Positions 27,929 through 36,126 of a stretch of 64,000 nucleotides of DNA are shown here, one piece after another. The DNA is from Thermodesulfobacteriota bacterium. Its GTDB lineage: Bacteria; Desulfobacterota; Desulfobacteria; Desulfobacterales; JAUWMJ01. Location: the NCBI GenBank assembly GCA_034189135.1, contig JAXHVO010000115.1, positions 17,488 to 81,487 of the forward strand. The letters are read 5' to 3'. Numbering within the stretch: the first letter of the stretch is position 1; the number at the start of each line of letters is the position of its first letter. Below the pieces are notes generated by a model. That model was not told the origin of the DNA. It saw nothing but the letters and a program-made list of their open reading frames with translations, and ran no database searches. A program made the translations under genes and the position numbers.

Positions 27929-28207
27929 AAAGACTCGGTTTAAGGGTCACGATCAAGGATGCGATTTTTCATAATGCTCGGATAGATAACCCCCGCAAAC
28001 TGTAAATCAAACACCTGAAGCAACCTTCAGACCAACCCAACCCATTTTCAGCTAACAAAAGGTCATCCATAGACCTGCCTTTTGGTATGATTTGCCCAAA
28101 AGGACCCACCCTGCCAATCTCAAAATAACCTTGCCAAATTGCTTTATTAATGCAATGATATTAATCCGGTATCCAAGGATAATCTGCGGTTTTGGGACAT
28201 GTAATCG

Positions 28208-29128
28208 ATGAAGAAAAGATTGTTCAGCCCGATATTAATCTTGATTTTATTGCTGGCAGGATGCGGTCAGGAGCAACCTGCCCAAAGGATAGACCTGAGC
28301 AAAAGAGAGAAGGTTATTTTAAGGGAAGATGAAAATATCATCACCTATGCGTATCTCCCCCAATATTCACACACTGTCTCTTATCACCGGCATCATTTAT
28401 TGGTTGAGTACCTGAGAAAAGAAACAGGACTGATCATAAAGCAGATATTTCCCGATACGTTTAACGAGCATGTCAAAATGGTGGGGCAGGGAAGAATTGA
28501 CATTTCCTACTCAAACCCGTTTATCTATATAAAAATAGCAAATACATACGGTGCCCATGCCTTTTCCCGTGTGGTTGAAATGAATAACAGGAAAAACTTT
28601 CGCGGGCAGATTATTTGTCGCGCTGATAACAGGAGCATTAAAAGCATTGCCGATTGCCGGGGAAAACGATGGATTGCTGTTGATCGAACTTCTGCAGGCG
28701 GTTATCTCTATGCCCTGGGACATTTTTTTGAACATGGCTTAACGAAAGCGGATTTCAGTGAAATTGCCTTTTCTCCCGGTCCGGGTGGCAAGCAGGAAAA
28801 GGTGGTTCTGGCCGTTTATGCCGGGAAATACGATATCGGTACCATACGGGAAGGAACCTTGAACGTGGTTTCGGACAAAATTGACATCAACGAAATAAGA
28901 GTGGTGGCCAACTCTCGATGGTATCCCGGCTGGGTCTATGCAGCGCGAAAAGATCTGTCGCCTGAAATAGTGAAAAAGATCAAACGGGCCCTGTTGAAAC
29001 TCAATTATAACGCCAAAGAACACCGAAAAATACTGCAGACAGCCAAAATCATGGGGGTCATATCTTCCGTGGACCAGGATTTTAATCCGGTTAGAAAATT
29101 GGCAGCCAACTTGGGTATGGGCTTTTAG
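28208..29128 (+). CDS. PhnD-like periplasmic binding lipoprotein
   Basis: 306 residues. Signal peptide with lipobox LLAGCG, Cys at about residue 19, so anchored in the membrane facing the periplasm. The rest is a type-II periplasmic binding fold of the phosphonate/phosphite PhnD family: YSNPFIYIKIA, then the DRTSAGGYLYALGHF hinge block and a C-terminal DIGTIREGTLN. No ABC permease or ATPase gene lies nearby. It is followed by a membrane histidine kinase, so it probably works as a periplasmic signal receptor for that kinase rather than for import. Ligand unknown. Confidence 0.85.
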   Translation: MKKRLFSPILILILLLAGCGQEQPAQRIDLSKREKVILREDENIITYAYLPQYSHTVSYHRHHLLVEYLRKETGLIIKQIFPDTFNEHVKMVGQGRIDISYSNPFIYIKIANTYGAHAFSRVVEMNNRKNFRGQIICRADNRSIKSIADCRGKRWIAVDRTSAGGYLYALGHFFEHGLTKADFSEIAFSPGPGGKQEKVVLAVYAGKYDIGTIREGTLNVVSDKIDINEIRVVANSRWYPGWVYAARKDLSPEIVKKIKRALLKLNYNAKEHRKILQTAKIMGVISSVDQDFNPVRKLAANLGMGF

Positions 29129-29201
29129 CAGCTTATAAGACTTATTTTAGTGTTTATTGGTGGAAAAATAAGTCATTGCGATTCCTGAACGGTTAAAGAA
29201 C

Positions 29202-29217
29202 TGGAATAGCCTTTGCT
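29202..29217 (+). promoter_or_regulatory. Weak sigma-54-like site before the two-CW kinase
   Basis: TGGAATAGCCTTTGCT has GG and GC exactly 12 bp apart and a good -12 half, but the -24 half is poor (TGGAAT instead of TGGCAC). It lies 36 bases before the kinase ATG. Tentative. Confidence 0.25.
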
Positions 29218-29251
29218 GGCGGCAGAAAAATTCATATTCGAGTAATATGTT

Positions 29252-31303
29252 ATGAAACTCGGTTTTCAGAGCAAAATTTATTTAGGTCTTTTTTCCCTGC
29301 TTTTGCTTCTTGGAATGGTCATCCTGTTTGTCGTCAGCATGATTATGAAAGAAGCGCTGCTGGAGGAAAATCGAAATCGTGGAATTTCCATCGGGAGTAT
29401 TCTGGCAGCCCGTATGGCAGAACCTGTGTTGGCGGTGGACTTTTTGCGCATGAAAACGCTGGTGGATGAAACCGTCCAGTTGAGTGATGATATCTTCTAT
29501 ACCTTCGTTCTGAATGACATGGACAAACCCCTTGTGCATACTTTTAAGGGAGGTTTTCCTGTTGAACTGAGAGAAGCAAATACGGTTTCCAACACTCAGA
29601 AATACAGTGCCCGCCTGCTGGATACAGGCAAACAGCTTATTTACGACTACGCCTTTCCCATTATCATTGACGAAGATCGTTTTGGAACTGTTCGGATCGG
29701 TTTACTTAGGACCAAAATCCAGGAAGCGATCTATCGCCTGTGGTGGAGTACCTTCCTGTCAACAGGAATCGTCATTATTATTGCTATTTTCGTAGGCACA
29801 GCTGTGGCTGTCTCTGTCACCCGCCGCGTCAAAATCCTTCATAAATCTTCGGAACAGGCCCTTATGGGAAACCTTGATATTCAGACCGCTCCGTTACTCA
29901 AAAAAAATTGCTGGGAGATTATGAAGTGCAATAAAAAAGAATGTCCGGCATACGGAGAAGTTTATAATCGCTGCTGGTACCTGGCAGGGACTTTATGCCC
30001 TGACTGCATAGGGGGTGATTATGCCCAAAAAATAGAAAGCTGTAAAAACTGTCAAGTTTACCATGAGTGCGCCGGTGATGAAATCCAGAGCCTGGCAGAA
30101 AGTTTCGATACCATGGCCCTGTCTTTAAAAACGCATCTGTCCGAACTGCAAAATTCTGAAAAAATATTGAAAGAACAGCGCCAGCTTCTCAAGACTGTAC
30201 TGGATGCCACACCCGACTTCGTTTCATTGCAGGACATCAATTCGATTTACCTGGCGGCAAACAAGTCTTTTTGTGATCTGGTCAGTAGAGGGGAGCAAGA
30301 AATTATCGGCAGAACCGATTACGATCTCTTTCCTAAAGAACAGGCGGAAAAATACTTGAAGGAAGACCGCAGGATTCTGAAATCGGGCAAACCAATGGTT
30401 AAAGAAAACAGTATTACCGGCCCCAAGGGCAGCAGATGGCTTCACATGGTTAAAATTCCAGTTTATGAGGCTGACGGGAAAATTGGGGGACTTTTATGCA
30501 GCGGTCGTGATATTACAGAATTCAAACGGATTCAGGAACAGCTTTCCCATGCCCAAAAAATGGAATCCATCGGCCAACTCATCGCCGGTATCGCGCATGA
30601 GATCAATACCCCGATGGGTATCATTTTAGGATATGTGCAGCTTTTGCTCGAGGAAGGAGATTCTAACAGTCAGGCTTATAATGATCTAAAGATAGTCGAA
30701 AAACAAACCAGGATTTGCAAAAAGATTGTATCAGACCTGTTAAGATTTTCCCGTCGCACCAAAAGCACCATGAGTCCAATAAATATAAACGATACCATAG
30801 AAGACGTCCTTTCTGTGGTGGAACACACGTTCAGTCTTGACCGGGTTTCCCTTGTCCGACGGCTGGATCCTGATTTGCCGACTATGATAGGAGATAAGGA
30901 AAAGATTAAACAGGCAATTATCAACCTGGTAAATAATGCGTTTGATGCCATTCGTGGTGATGGTATGATCACCATCTCAACACACTATAATGTTCAGCTT
31001 GATGAGATAATTATAAGCGTTCTCGATACAGGAGAAGGCATTCAGCCTGAAGAAATTGACAAAATATTTGATCCTTTTTATACCACCAAGCCTGTAGGAA
31101 AGGGGACCGGTCTCGGTCTGGCGGTTACTTTCGGTATCGTTCAAGAGCACAACGGAAAGATAGAGGTCGAGAGTCCGCCTTCGTCTGAAATAAACAAAGA
31201 AGGAAAAATTACCTCAGGTACACTTTTTATTATACATTTGCCGGTATCGAATAAAAAACAAAAAATAGAGTTCGATCATGTCGAACATATTGGTGTTGAA
31301 TGA
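29252..31303 (+). CDS. Membrane sensor kinase with two-CW and PAS domains
   Basis: 683 residues. Membrane helix 1 at about 10-32, a periplasmic domain, helix 2 at about 170-192, HAMP, then a cysteine-rich block at about 219-275 (CWEIMKCNKKECPAY, then CWYLAGTLCPDC and CKNCQVYHEC) that matches the 'two-CW' domain common in Desulfobacterota and Geobacter signalling proteins. Next a PAS domain (about 308-430), HisKA with H-box IAHEINTPMGIILG near residue 448, and the HATPase (GTGLGLAVTFG). The cysteines probably bind metal or act as a redox switch. It follows the PhnD-like lipoprotein by 123 bases and likely receives its signal from it. Confidence 0.92.
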   Translation: MKLGFQSKIYLGLFSLLLLLGMVILFVVSMIMKEALLEENRNRGISIGSILAARMAEPVLAVDFLRMKTLVDETVQLSDDIFYTFVLNDMDKPLVHTFKGGFPVELREANTVSNTQKYSARLLDTGKQLIYDYAFPIIIDEDRFGTVRIGLLRTKIQEAIYRLWWSTFLSTGIVIIIAIFVGTAVAVSVTRRVKILHKSSEQALMGNLDIQTAPLLKKNCWEIMKCNKKECPAYGEVYNRCWYLAGTLCPDCIGGDYAQKIESCKNCQVYHECAGDEIQSLAESFDTMALSLKTHLSELQNSEKILKEQRQLLKTVLDATPDFVSLQDINSIYLAANKSFCDLVSRGEQEIIGRTDYDLFPKEQAEKYLKEDRRILKSGKPMVKENSITGPKGSRWLHMVKIPVYEADGKIGGLLCSGRDITEFKRIQEQLSHAQKMESIGQLIAGIAHEINTPMGIILGYVQLLLEEGDSNSQAYNDLKIVEKQTRICKKIVSDLLRFSRRTKSTMSPININDTIEDVLSVVEHTFSLDRVSLVRRLDPDLPTMIGDKEKIKQAIINLVNNAFDAIRGDGMITISTHYNVQLDEIIISVLDTGEGIQPEEIDKIFDPFYTTKPVGKGTGLGLAVTFGIVQEHNGKIEVESPPSSEINKEGKITSGTLFIIHLPVSNKKQKIEFDHVEHIGVE

Positions 31304-31374
31304 TATATCAGGTGATGTAACTTGAACCAGGCGCATGCTGAAACAAACATACGTTTTTCCATTTTATTTAGCTC

Positions 31375-31615
31375 GGTTCGACCGGGGAATCGCCTATGGG
31401 CCTGTCACCATACTTATCAATCCTGTCTGGAAATAAACGTACGGCAGCTATCTCGCTTCAATTGGTTTTGAGCCAGCCCCAGGGGACTGAATCCCACGGC
31501 GGCGTTGATCGTCTCTGCCTGTATCGGTTAAACTGAGAAGATAGGGGGCGTGTAAGACATTGATCTTATTTATTAAGTATTGCAACAGGCCCATAGGCGA
31601 TTCCCCGGTCGAACC
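31375..31615. mobile_element. MITE-like element with 31-bp perfect terminal inverted repeats
   Basis: Bases 31375-31405 (starting GGTTCGACCGGGG) and 31585-31615 are exact reverse complements over 31 bp; complementarity stops sharply at both ends. The 179-bp interior holds no transposase-size frame. No clear target duplication. Its GC-rich ends differ from the AT-rich flanks, which supports an acquired, non-autonomous element or solo remnant of an insertion sequence. Confidence 0.6.
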
Positions 31616-31748
31616 TTATGTTCCATGCTTCGTTGTGCCCAGTCAGATATGAAAATTTATGAGAATTATTTTAATCAGCTTCATTTTATTCAAAGCCAAG
31701 ACTGAAGAATTACCGATGAGGCGTTGCGATGGGGCTCATTATTTTTTC

Positions 31749-31778
31749 TTGACACAGAAGCACTTTTACCGCTAATAT
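31749..31778 (+). promoter_or_regulatory. Sigma-70-like promoter
   Basis: Consensus TTGACA at 31749-31754 and TAATAT at 31773-31778, 18 bp apart, about 50 bases before the next start codon. Confidence 0.5.
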
Positions 31779-31830
31779 AGAAGACACTATTTAGTAATAA
31801 TTTTAAGTATTTTAACCATACAGGTGTTCA

Positions 31831-32301
31831 ATGGATATCGCTTCTACCGACCTGGCAAAGATGTTTTTTAGAAAAGTTACTCCGGCAAATAGCAATGAAA
31901 TTCGGATTAATGCAGATATGATTCGTCTGCTTATGGTCATTGATGAAAACAAGGACCTTCTTCAAATATCCAGAGAGGTTGGCATGGATATCGCCATGTT
32001 GAACCAGATACTGTCAAAACTGCTTAAGCTAAAACTTATTGAACCGGTTGATAAAAAGAATCGATTTCTCAGCAAAAAATTTCTTGAGGATTTACGATTA
32101 AATCTGTCGAAGGCAATTGGGCCCATGGCCCAGATTTTAATTGAGGATACAGTTAATGAAATGGAATTAAAAATGTCTGAAATACCCGGGCACCAGGCTG
32201 CAGAGCTGGTTAGCAATATAGCACGTGAGGTCCCGGAAGAAAATGAGCAAATCGAGTTTAAAAAAACCATGATCGAGATAATGAGAAAAAATCGATTGTA
32301 G
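31831..32301 (+). CDS. Winged-helix-like protein of unknown function
   Basis: 156 residues, mostly helical. Residues about 25-75 (MIRLLMVIDENKDLLQISREVGM...LSKLLKLKLIEPV) look like a winged-helix or helix-turn-helix domain of the type that follows DUF4388 or roadblock proteins. The C-terminal half (LSKAIGPMAQILIEDTVNEM) resembles small dimerising domains found in delta-proteobacterial GTPase/roadblock systems. No DNA-binding evidence beyond this. The next gene, a zinc-ribbon/Cache/HAMP protein, starts 17 bases later, so the two form an operon and probably act together in signalling. Confidence 0.65.
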   Translation: MDIASTDLAKMFFRKVTPANSNEIRINADMIRLLMVIDENKDLLQISREVGMDIAMLNQILSKLLKLKLIEPVDKKNRFLSKKFLEDLRLNLSKAIGPMAQILIEDTVNEMELKMSEIPGHQAAELVSNIAREVPEENEQIEFKKTMIEIMRKNRL

Positions 32302-32318
32302 GGCAGAGGGATCGAAAT

Positions 32319-33596
32319 ATGATAGAAGTGACCTGTGATCAGTGCGGGAAAACATATAGAATAAATGAAAATAAAATCAAAGAGGAGACGGTCCGATTAA
32401 AATGTAATGCATGCGAAAATATACTAACGGTATCCAAATCAAAGCCTGAAGCCTATGTGGAATCTTACCAAAGTTTTGCTGAACCATCCCGGGAAGAAGA
32501 AAGATCACCGACTTCTGCTAAGAAAAAAATTTATTTTAGTTTTTTTGCAAAAATCATTATTGTAATGCTGCTGGTCAGCCTGATCCCCATGGCAGTTTTC
32601 TGGGGAGTCACCTTTAAAGAAACCAGCGTTAGAATAAAAAATGACACGCAGCTTCTCATGTCCCTGACCACGCAGGTCCTGGAAAACCAAGTAAATAGTT
32701 GGATTGATAATAATATATGGGTGCTTAAATCTGCAGCAAAGCTCCCATCCGTTATTTCCATGGATCGTCAAAAACAGGAACCTGTTTTACAACAAATCCA
32801 AAAAAAATACCCATATATATATTTGGCCTTCACTGTGGGTCCGGATGGAAGCAATGTGGCCAGAGGTGATGACGGACCCTTGAAGTATTATGGGGACAGG
32901 CAGTATTACCAGGAAATCATTGACGGGAAAAAACTTAGCTGGCAGACCTTAATCGGTAAAACCTCCCAAAAGCCGGCTCTGGTCCTGGCAGTTCCCATTA
33001 TGTCCCAAGATAAACTGGTCGGTGTGATGGCCGCCGCAATGACCGTTGACGAAATATCGAAGTATATCGCGAGGTGGAAAAAGGGGAAGACCGGTTTTGC
33101 CTTTTTAGTGGATAATAAGGACAAAGTGGTGGCTCACCAGATTAAGCAGTATGCTTCAAAATTAAAAAAAATAAGCTCCCATCCCTTGGTGGCAGCTTTT
33201 CGAGAAGAAGGCTGGACAACCAAAACATTCGGATTTAAAGATGAAAATAAAAAGGAGTATGTCGGGCACATCAGGGGAATTAATTATGGCTGGGCAATTG
33301 CAATTCAGCAGGAAGAACAGGAAGTTTTTGCCGATTTAAGGCGAATGCAGAGGTTTGCCCTTATTTTACTGTTCACCACTGTGGTGATCGTGTTGTTAAT
33401 TGCATGGATCTCAGCCAGAGCCGTTGCCACACCCATCAAAAAATTAACCGAGGTGGCTGAGCGCATGAGCTTGGGAGATCTGAATATGAAGATCAACATT
33501 TCGTCTAAGGACGAAATCGGCTTGCTGGCACAGGCAATCAAGCTGATGCAAACCAGCCTGCGCCTTGCGATGGAGCGGCTGAGGCAAAAGCGATAA
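32319..33596 (+). CDS. Zinc-ribbon, Cache and HAMP membrane protein without output domain
   Basis: 425 residues. N-terminal zinc ribbon of the MJ0042 type (TCDQCGKTY...LKCNACENIL: two CxxC pairs) in the cytoplasm, a linker, membrane helix at about 73-95, a large periplasmic dCache domain (about 100-335) with SVIS, ARGDDGP and YYGDRQYYQ segments, a second helix at about 345-368, and a HAMP domain. The protein ends about ten residues after HAMP. No MA chemoreceptor, kinase, cyclase or phosphatase domain is present. It looks like a chemoreceptor sensor half with a zinc ribbon placed before it. Signal output may pass through the small partner at 31831. Confidence 0.85.
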   Translation: MIEVTCDQCGKTYRINENKIKEETVRLKCNACENILTVSKSKPEAYVESYQSFAEPSREEERSPTSAKKKIYFSFFAKIIIVMLLVSLIPMAVFWGVTFKETSVRIKNDTQLLMSLTTQVLENQVNSWIDNNIWVLKSAAKLPSVISMDRQKQEPVLQQIQKKYPYIYLAFTVGPDGSNVARGDDGPLKYYGDRQYYQEIIDGKKLSWQTLIGKTSQKPALVLAVPIMSQDKLVGVMAAAMTVDEISKYIARWKKGKTGFAFLVDNKDKVVAHQIKQYASKLKKISSHPLVAAFREEGWTTKTFGFKDENKKEYVGHIRGINYGWAIAIQQEEQEVFADLRRMQRFALILLFTTVVIVLLIAWISARAVATPIKKLTEVAERMSLGDLNMKINISSKDEIGLLAQAIKLMQTSLRLAMERLRQKR

Positions 33597-33626
33597 AGAA
33601 AAAACGCTTTCTTCCTTTCTTTGGAT

Positions 33627-35657
33627 TTACCGAAGTCCCAAATCCCAGTTCCACATCCCCGGTCTTTCTTTTAATTTGATCCCTTTAGGCAGGGGTTCAT
33701 GCAGGTGCACAAAAAGACGATATCCTGCTTTTTTAAGTGCATCCTTTTTTTTGCTGATATCGAGTTTCCAGTTGGGATAGACCCAGAAATCGGGGCCATA
33801 GCTTCTGCCCCAGGCCTGCTCTCCTCTGGGGCTGGTAAAAAGTTCCTTTTCCCTTATATTCTTTGACATGATCCTTGAAATACAGAGGGGCCAGTGGCCT
33901 GACAAAACGATACCTAAAGGAAGTGGGCTTTGTTGGGGCAGCGTTAAGTAGTCCTTACCACTCAGCTCAGGACTGACAATGGCTCCTGAAAACCCGAGAG
34001 ATATCAGAGCACCTATGGACAGGGGGTTGGTCAGGTTGCAAAAGGGGCCGGCCCACAGGCTAAGACGGTTGCCTGATTTGCTGTTTTTAGCCATTCCGCT
34101 AAAAAAGGCCTTCTGCCAAGGGGCGTTTAGTATAAAGTTCCGCCCTCCCCTTTTAAGAGCAAGGGTAACCAGAGATTTTAAGTCATTTTCTCCTTCCGGC
34201 CAGACTGTCGGCGGAAGGAACCACCAGGTTTTTGGATAAAGACGGACAGACATCCCCCTATGGGACTGATCAGAAATCCAGCAACCCGTTTCCTGGCCTT
34301 TGGGCCTATGCTTTACAGGTACTCTGTATATGTTTATTTCACATAAGGGTGTTTTTTTAAACGATTTACGGGGGAGTCCGGCTTTTGTTTCGCTGAGATT
34401 TACCTGAGATGCCGGTATATCAGCGAGTTTTTTTTCAAGTCCGGCCAATAGCTCTTTGAGTGGGTTCTCTTTCCTGTCTGTAAGAAAAACCGGGGTGGCT
34501 TTGGCCGGCCTTTTTTTCCTATTAAATTTCAGATAAAGCCGTCCCCTGGTGGGGACATATTTACTTACGGTCTGGACGGCGTGCCAGGGCTCATCTTCAT
34601 AACCCAAACGCAGGGTATCTCCCTGAAAAAGTTCCACTTTTGGAATAAGATAAGGCCTCTTGTCGCCCCCCTGAAGTTTGCCTAACAGAAGCCCAGATCC
34701 GGTCTGTTCTCCCACCTTAACCGGATTTTGGGGTCTTTGAGGCAAAAAATTATAATGGGTGCCTGTTCTTCCCAGTGAAAGCTGAAGAAGACCTAAGGCA
34801 AATTTCTTTTTTTCAGGATTGCTGCCGAAATCTCTCATAATTCTGTATGCCCTAGCTGTGTGATAAACATAATGGGGGCCTTTTTTCCGGCCTTCAATTT
34901 TCCATGCCCGCACTTGGGGAATTGATAAAAGAACCTTGGATAGAACATCAAGAGAAAGATCCTGACAGGAAAAAGATCTTTGTTTTTGGCCCCTCTGGGT
35001 ATAGATCCTCCTGCAGGGCTGGACACATCTGCCCCTGAGACCGCTCTTCCCTCCCAAAAAACTGCTCCAATAGCACCTTCCTGAAACGCCGTAACAAAGT
35101 GCTCCATGGACGAATACTTCAAGCCCAAGGCCATCCGGGCAAGCCTTGGCAAGAGCTTTAATTTCATCAATATTAAGCTCTCTGGGGACGACCACCCTGT
35201 CGATTCCGAATTTTTTTCGTACAAGATTTAAGGCGGTCGGAAAGCTCACATGGGCCAGCGTGGACAGGTGAATCTCACCGGTAAAACCGGCCTGTCTTGC
35301 CAAGGACACCAGTGAGAGGTCCTGAATGATCAGGCCGTCAGGTTTAATCCACTGGCTGAGAACATTCAAAAAATCCGCAGCCCTGTTCAAATCAACAGTC
35401 TTTAACAGGGAGTTGAAAGCAATATACACCTTAACTCTTCTGACATGGGCCAGTTTAGTAAGACGGTCAAGTTCCTCAAGGCCAAAATTTTTAGCCTCCA
35501 TTCGGGCTGAAAACTGTTTCATTCCACAATAAACAGAATCAGCCCCTGCCGCCAGCGCGGCCAGAAAAGAGGCTTTGCTTCCTGCAGGGGCAAGAATTTC
35601 GGGGACCGGATGACCGGTATCCGCTTTTTGATTCCGGATAATGGGTAAATAGTTCAT
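33627..35657 (-). CDS. Peptidase U32 family protein
   Basis: 676 residues. The N-terminal TIM-barrel-like U32 domain is clear (EILAPAGSKASFLAALAAGADSVY, then the signature EVFVHGALCYGVSGRCYWSS and RGRCVQPCRR). The four cysteines in that block (ALCYG, GRCYW, GRCVQ, QPCRR) are those that bind the [4Fe-4S] cluster in RlhA and the TrhP/UbiU-V group. Family members carry out rRNA or tRNA hydroxylation, or O2-independent ubiquinone hydroxylation, rather than proteolysis. The C-terminal half is extended (to 676 residues), as in the longer RlhA-like members. Which substrate applies here is not shown. Monocistronic, convergent with the Cache protein gene. Confidence 0.85.
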   Translation of the reverse strand: MNYLPIIRNQKADTGHPVPEILAPAGSKASFLAALAAGADSVYCGMKQFSARMEAKNFGLEELDRLTKLAHVRRVKVYIAFNSLLKTVDLNRAADFLNVLSQWIKPDGLIIQDLSLVSLARQAGFTGEIHLSTLAHVSFPTALNLVRKKFGIDRVVVPRELNIDEIKALAKACPDGLGLEVFVHGALCYGVSGRCYWSSFLGGKSGLRGRCVQPCRRIYTQRGQKQRSFSCQDLSLDVLSKVLLSIPQVRAWKIEGRKKGPHYVYHTARAYRIMRDFGSNPEKKKFALGLLQLSLGRTGTHYNFLPQRPQNPVKVGEQTGSGLLLGKLQGGDKRPYLIPKVELFQGDTLRLGYEDEPWHAVQTVSKYVPTRGRLYLKFNRKKRPAKATPVFLTDRKENPLKELLAGLEKKLADIPASQVNLSETKAGLPRKSFKKTPLCEINIYRVPVKHRPKGQETGCWISDQSHRGMSVRLYPKTWWFLPPTVWPEGENDLKSLVTLALKRGGRNFILNAPWQKAFFSGMAKNSKSGNRLSLWAGPFCNLTNPLSIGALISLGFSGAIVSPELSGKDYLTLPQQSPLPLGIVLSGHWPLCISRIMSKNIREKELFTSPRGEQAWGRSYGPDFWVYPNWKLDISKKKDALKKAGYRLFVHLHEPLPKGIKLKERPGMWNWDLGLR

Positions 35658-36126
35658 AGGTTACTTTGTTGACGTTTACCAGACGTTGAAATTAGAAATC
35701 AGAAATTTAAAAGCCCTGAGAGTACTCCCTGACGGCGCTTCCAACAAAGAGAGATGTAACGGAATTTTCTTGACCGGTTTCTCTCGGTTTTTGAAAATGT
35801 CGTGGGTTATGAGTTATAGTTGTTGACAAATTGTATTAATTATGTGTTAATTAATGTATTTACTGGACACCGGATTGAAAATCATCTGGGTTAATTTTGA
35901 TGAACCAATTTCAAAATGCCCCCTTTTGGTCGATAGTTGCATCAGACTAAAATTTTATATCTCAAAATAATGATTAAATTCATATGGTTAAAACGCCTCC
36001 GGTGGGTCGTTTTCCTTGATCTCGTATAGATAAGCGCAGAATACGAAATTGAGCATATTGAAACTGCCTGATGATTCCCAGTGAAAAGCCTTATTTTCCC
36101 ATGCTAGCATAAAATGGAGAACAGCC
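35658..36126. other. 469-bp divergent region before the pilus locus
   Basis: AT-rich. A promoter-like TTGACA (35823-35828) with GTTAAT 17 bp later faces the pilus operon. The stretch TATTAATTATGTGTTAATTAATGTATT around 35835-35860 is imperfectly palindromic. No gene is convincing here. Confidence 0.5.

Larger units (their letters stand above)
31304..31830. other. 527-bp intergenic region with inverted-repeat element
   Basis: Contains the 241-bp element 31375-31615 and the sigma-70 promoter candidate at 31749. A 46-codon minus-strand frame inside the element resembles nothing I recognise. Confidence 0.7.

Noticed and set aside
31400..31590. 46-codon minus-strand frame inside the 31-bp repeat element
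   Set aside because: Too short and without similarity to any transposase that I know.
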